A DNA stretch of 64,000 nt, taken from positions 1 to 64,000 of the forward strand of contig DAOVIO010000006.1 in NCBI GenBank assembly GCA_030673645.1, read 5' to 3'. Source of the DNA: JAGLSB01 sp023135955 (GTDB lineage Bacteria > Bacteroidota > Bacteroidia > Bacteroidales > GCA-2748055). The position numbers and the translations under genes are program-made. Below are positions 60,751 to 64,000 of the stretch, one piece after another (position 1 is the stretch's first letter; every line of letters starts with the position of its first letter). A model generated the notes under the pieces. That model saw nothing but the letters and a program-made list of their open reading frames with translations, had not been told where the DNA came from and searched no databases.

Positions 60751-62091
60751 TTACTTATCAGCTTCAAAAAGTTTGCGGAACTTATCCATTGTAATATTTT
60801 TCTTATCCAGCTTAACTTTTTCCTTTATAAAGGCAATTATTTTATCATCGAATTTTTGCTCACGTAATCGTCTTGCTTCTTCCGGTTTTTCTAATTGCTC
60901 TTTGGCATAATTTTCAATATGCTCATCTGGAATATTGGTTAAACCGTACTGGAGGAACTGATTCCTGGACAAAATAAAGGCATATTCAAAAAGCTCTTCT
61001 TCGCTAACGCTTATTTCATGTGCCGCTACTAATTTATTTTTCACCAACTGCCAGCGGAACTCATCCTCATAATTTTTAAAATCTTCATCAATACTTTCGG
61101 CAGACATTTTTTCATTTGCAGCAACTATCCATCTTTTCAAGAATTCTACAGGAAGTTCAATGTTTGCTTTCTTAATTATATAGTCTTTAGCATCGATAGC
61201 AAATTTATAATTTGATTCTCGCTCATAATTCATTTTCAGTTCTTCGATCACTTTGGCTTTAAACTCTTCCTCAGATTTTACGATACCCACACCATAAACT
61301 TTGTCAAATAACTCCTGATTAACTTCATGCTTTTCAAATTTAAGCACTTCCATTATTTCGATCTCAAAATTATCAGAAACATCTTGCACCTGATCTTTTT
61401 CAATTTTTAACATAGCTGCTAATTCAGTATCGTTTGGAAAGGACTTTTTTATGTCAAAAATCACTTTATCTCCAACTTTTTTACCTGCAAACAGTTTCTT
61501 CTGTTTCTCATCTTTCATCATATCGAGTGACATACTAGCCTCTTCAACAATTACTCCATCCTCTATATCCTCCTTCAAATTTCCTTTTATTAATTCGTCG
61601 TTAGAAGCTTTCTCAACAGGTTTTAGCTCCCCAAATTTCTTAGCAACCTCATTAACCGACTCCTCAACTACCTTATCGTCAACTTTAATGGTATAGAAGA
61701 GAATCTTATCTTTTTCTGTTACGTCAGAATTAAACTCCGGAGATATTCCTAAATCAAACTTGAAGCTGTATTCTTTATCTTTATCAAAATCTGGAATATT
61801 CGCATCATCTTCATTAGGCATTGGCTCGCCTAAGATTTGTATTTTCTCATTACGTATGAAATTCATCAGATTTTCAGAAACCAGCTTATTAATTTCCTCA
61901 ATAAGAACAGGCTTATAGTACATTTTCTTAATCATTCCGGCGGGAACTTTTCCTGGACGAAATCCCTTAATGCTTGCCGTTTTTCTATAATCATTAAGGA
62001 CTTTATCAACTTTATCCTGATAATCCACTTCTTCAATTTTTACAGTCACTACTGCATTCAGATCATCTACTAATTCTTTTGTAATGTTCAT
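60751..62091 (-). CDS. tig: Trigger factor
   Basis: 446 residues. The N-terminal ribosome-binding domain has the signature 'SIKGFRPGKVPAGMIKKMYY' at about 38-57. The central FKBP-like PPIase domain (about 150-245) lacks the usual aromatic active-site pattern, as is common in Bacteroidota, so prolyl isomerase activity is doubtful. The C-terminal helical arms (about 250-446) are Lys/Glu-rich. Chaperone for nascent chains at the ribosome exit. First of tig-clpP-clpX. Confidence 0.93.
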   Translation of the reverse strand: MNITKELVDDLNAVVTVKIEEVDYQDKVDKVLNDYRKTASIKGFRPGKVPAGMIKKMYYKPVLIEEINKLVSENLMNFIRNEKIQILGEPMPNEDDANIPDFDKDKEYSFKFDLGISPEFNSDVTEKDKILFYTIKVDDKVVEESVNEVAKKFGELKPVEKASNDELIKGNLKEDIEDGVIVEEASMSLDMMKDEKQKKLFAGKKVGDKVIFDIKKSFPNDTELAAMLKIEKDQVQDVSDNFEIEIMEVLKFEKHEVNQELFDKVYGVGIVKSEEEFKAKVIEELKMNYERESNYKFAIDAKDYIIKKANIELPVEFLKRWIVAANEKMSAESIDEDFKNYEDEFRWQLVKNKLVAAHEISVSEEELFEYAFILSRNQFLQYGLTNIPDEHIENYAKEQLEKPEEARRLREQKFDDKIIAFIKEKVKLDKKNITMDKFRKLFEADK

Positions 62092-62122
62092 TATTGAGTT
62101 ATTTAATACTGTTATAAGTTTG

Positions 62123-62170
62123 AAAACCGCCGTTCAATAAGTGGTTATATCACTTATTGACAGCGGTTTT
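62123..62170. terminator. Strong hairpin between tRNA-Leu and tig, probably bidirectional
   Basis: AAAACCGC (62123-62130) and TTCAATAAGTG (62033+100 = 62133-62143) pair with CACTTATTGA (62151-62160) and GCGGTTTT (62163-62170) around a 7-nt loop, with one small internal loop. The A-run and T-run at the base serve both directions. On the complement strand it ends the tRNA transcript 9 nt after the mature 3' end. Confidence 0.75.
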
Positions 62171-62178
62171 AAGCTTTG

Positions 62179-62260
62179 TGCGGATGAAGGGACTCGAACC
62201 CCCACGCCTTGCGGCACTAGATCCTAAGTCTAGCGCGTCTACCAATTCCGCCACATCCGC
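62179..62260 (-). tRNA. tRNA-Leu (anticodon UAG)
   Basis: 82 nt on the complement. The acceptor stem GCGGATG/CATCCGC has discriminator A. The anticodon arm CTAGA-CTTAGGA-TCTAG gives anticodon TAG. A class II variable arm (TGCCGCAAGGCGT) and the T-arm GGGGGTTCGAGTCCCTT are present. The CCA tail is not encoded. Confidence 0.96.
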
Positions 62261-62270
62261 AAAATTTTGG

Positions 62271-62303
62271 CAAAGTTAGGATTTTTTTCTAAATCAAATC
62301 AAA
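62271..62303 (-). promoter_or_regulatory. Promoter of tRNA-Leu
   Basis: Complement TAACTTTG (62278-62271) matches TAnnTTTG, with TTTG at 62303-62300 (21-nt spacer) or 62298-62295 (16-nt spacer) as -33. It is 10 nt upstream of the mature 5' end. Confidence 0.6.
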
Positions 62304-62339
62304 TATAATGATGAATTAAATATTTGTGGGAAAAATCGA

Positions 62340-63062
62340 TCATCTAAGCTCGAAATTCTCACCTAGGTAAAGCTTTCTAACTTGTTCATCTTCTGCTAGA
62401 TCCTTACCTGTGCCTGCCTTCAATATGGAGCCTTCAAACAAAAGGTATGCCCTATCGGTAATAGATAATGTTTCATGAACATTATGGTCGGTTATAAGAA
62501 TACCGATATTTTTTTCCTTTAATTTCGTTACTATGAATTGAATATCCTCAACCGCTATAGGATCAACACCTGCAAAAGGCTCATCCAGCAAAATGAATTG
62601 AGGATTCAAAGCCAAAGCACGGGCAATCTCAGTCCTTCTTCTTTCTCCTCCACTAAGCTGAATTCCATAACTTTTTCTAATCTTATTCAGTCCGAATTCC
62701 TCAAGCAGAGATTCAAGTCGGTTTTTTTGTTCTTCCTTTGACATATCGGACATTTCGAGAATTGCCTTTACATTGTCCTCTACGCTTAATTTTCTAAAAA
62801 CAGAAGCTTCCTGTGCAAGATATCCAATTCCCATCCGGGCTCTTCTATATACAGGTTCGCTGGTTATATCCTGGTCTCCCAAAAATATTCTTCCCTCATT
62901 TGGAGTAATCAATCCAACAATCATATAGAAAGAAGTAGTTTTCCCGGCACCATTTGGGCCAAGCAAACCAACTATCTCTCCTCTTTCCAATTCAATGGAG
63001 ACATCTTTCACTACAGTTCGTGAACTGTACTTCTTAACCAGATTTTTTGTGTATAGCTTCAT
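62340..63062 (-). CDS. lptB: LPS export ABC transporter ATP-binding protein LptB
   Basis: 240 residues. Walker A 'LGPNGAGKTTSFYMIVGLI', Q-loop 'GIGYLAQEASVFRKLSVEDN', signature 'QLSGGERRRTEIARAL', Walker B 'FILLDEPFAGVDPIAVEDI' and switch His in 'ILITDHNVHETL'. The 'PVYRRARMGIGYLAQE' and 'FAGVDPIAV' wording is typical of LptB (YhbG). It powers LPS extraction from the inner membrane with LptF/G. The lptF/G genes are not in this window. Confidence 0.96.
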   Translation of the reverse strand: MKLYTKNLVKKYSSRTVVKDVSIELERGEIVGLLGPNGAGKTTSFYMIVGLITPNEGRIFLGDQDITSEPVYRRARMGIGYLAQEASVFRKLSVEDNVKAILEMSDMSKEEQKNRLESLLEEFGLNKIRKSYGIQLSGGERRRTEIARALALNPQFILLDEPFAGVDPIAVEDIQFIVTKLKEKNIGILITDHNVHETLSITDRAYLLFEGSILKAGTGKDLAEDEQVRKLYLGENFELR

Positions 63063-63109
63063 TGAAAAAATAATATTAATTCATTTTTAACGGTATCCTC
63101 TCCCTTTTA

Positions 63110-63934
63110 TTATTCCTTTTCCCTCTCAGCTTCTTCCTTTTTCTGTGCTCTAATAATTCTCCTTGAAATAAATATACCAACTTCATAAAGTATAATAAGT
63201 GGAACGGCAACAAGAACCTGGCTAAAAACATCAGGAGGGGTAATTATTGCAGACATTGCAAGAATGACAACCAGAGAATGTTTCCGGTATTTCTTCATAA
63301 ATTCCGGAGTGATTAATCCTGCTTTGGTCAGAAAAAAAGCGAGTACAGGCAATTCAAATATCAGTCCTGAAGCCAGAACAACTGAGGCTAAAGTACTAAC
63401 ATAAGAAATAAGGTTTATCTGATTCGTTACTTCCGAGCTAACGGAATAACTTCCAAGGAAATGAACGGTAAGAGGAGATATAATATAATAGCCAAAAAGT
63501 ACTCCGAGAATAAATAAAAATGAACTATATAAAACGGCACCACGGGAATGTTTTTTTTCACCGGTATGCATTGCCGGCACAACAAAGCTCCAAAATTGAT
63601 AAAAAACATATGGAAAAGAAACAACGAAACCAGCAATAAGAGATACCATAATATGCATTGTAAACTGACCAGCCATTTTAATGGAAATAATTTCCAGAGG
63701 CAATGTATTAATGCATAATTTTAATACACCGACTAATTTCCCGACTTTGCACAAAAATAAATTAGTTGGAAATTCGGGAGATTTTGGCCCAAGAATTACT
63801 GCACTGAATATAAAGTCTTTAAAAATAAACGCTACAATAGCCATAAAAAAGACACTTAGAAATGCTTTCACTATATGCCATCTTAATTCTTCCAGATGCT
63901 CAAGAAAAGACATTTCTTCATCGTTCTTTGCCAT
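63110..63934 (-). CDS. tatC: Sec-independent protein translocase TatC
   Basis: 274 residues, six membrane helices. N-terminal 'MSFLEHLEELRWHIVKAF' is the conserved signal-receptor motif with the Glu/Leu/Arg pattern. 'GFVVSFPYVFYQFWSFVVPAM' and 'FELPVLAFFLTKAGLITPEF' are diagnostic, and 'AIITPPDVFSQVLVAVPLIILYEVG' (read in two parts) closes the core. The first periplasmic loop is somewhat long. It exports folded proteins with twin-arginine signals. tatA is not seen nearby. Confidence 0.95.
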   Translation of the reverse strand: MAKNDEEMSFLEHLEELRWHIVKAFLSVFFMAIVAFIFKDFIFSAVILGPKSPEFPTNLFLCKVGKLVGVLKLCINTLPLEIISIKMAGQFTMHIMVSLIAGFVVSFPYVFYQFWSFVVPAMHTGEKKHSRGAVLYSSFLFILGVLFGYYIISPLTVHFLGSYSVSSEVTNQINLISYVSTLASVVLASGLIFELPVLAFFLTKAGLITPEFMKKYRKHSLVVILAMSAIITPPDVFSQVLVAVPLIILYEVGIFISRRIIRAQKKEEAEREKE

Positions 63935-64000
63935 AAATAATAATTTTACAAAAAAAAATAATAATTTTAAAAATGTAAAAGTAAATAAAAAATCACAGGT

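Overview
The window is AT-rich chromosomal DNA from a Bacteroidota bacterium, most likely of the Bacteroidales/Marinilabiliales type. Supporting signs are a type IX secretion gene (porQ) and a protein with a type IX sorting tail, a TonB-dependent receptor with a carboxypeptidase-regulatory N-terminal domain, many lipoproteins, the gene orders purH-mreBCD-mrdA-rodA and porQ / cmk-ispH / pfkA, and several promoters of the Bacteroidota form TTTG-N19-TAnnTTTG. About 51 intact or window-cut protein genes, one tRNA and one decayed sulfatase remnant can be supported. No rRNA, CRISPR array, prophage or intact transposase gene was seen.

Region by region. 1-7 kb: two DUF1080 (3-keto-glycoside hydrolase-like) exported proteins, a tandem SiaB-like regulator, a duplicated secreted protein, upp, and a sugar isomerase/epimerase plus Gfo/Idh/MocA oxidoreductase pair, which together resemble a redox-based glycoside-cleavage kit. 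7-13.5 kb: a DUF6340-like protein, pgi, a cyclic-2,3-diphosphoglycerate-synthase-like GTPase, an ACP phosphodiesterase-like protein and a KamA-family radical SAM enzyme. 13.7-20.9 kb: the purH-mreB-mreC-mreD-mrdA-rodA cell-shape operon. 21-28 kb: a MacB-like permease, mgtE, rsmA, a thioesterase, a PatB/MalY-type lyase and a hybrid histidine kinase. 28-36 kb: the sulfatase remnant, rfaE1, priA, pfkA, cmk-ispH, a short transposon-like element with terminal inverted repeats, and porQ. 36-41 kb: a small accessory patch (ORF6N protein, glycosyltransferase, AbiE toxin-antitoxin pair), then a YkgJ-like protein, an EamA exporter and a lipoprotein.

42-58.7 kb is the most distinctive part. It is an apparent pectin/oligogalacturonide utilisation locus, read right to left: a membrane-anchored winged-helix regulator, a control region with two sets of repeats, a TonB receptor without SusD, a type IX-sorted beta-helix protein, a GH105-like unsaturated uronyl hydrolase, a GH28-like enzyme, a PL22-like oligogalacturonide lyase, an alkaline-phosphatase-fold enzyme whose third metal site looks remodelled, an unassigned 623-residue lipoprotein and a purple-acid-phosphatase-like lipoprotein with TPRs. 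A strong hairpin terminator follows. A divergent Nramp-like transporter lies just beyond it. The expected flow is surface binding and cleavage of a uronic-acid polymer, TonB import, and periplasmic trimming to unsaturated and then single uronic acids, with phosphate removal as an unexplained extra.

58.8-64 kb returns to core genes: tig-clpP-clpX, tRNA-Leu(UAG), lptB and tatC.

All function calls come from reading the sequence and from family knowledge. No database search was run.
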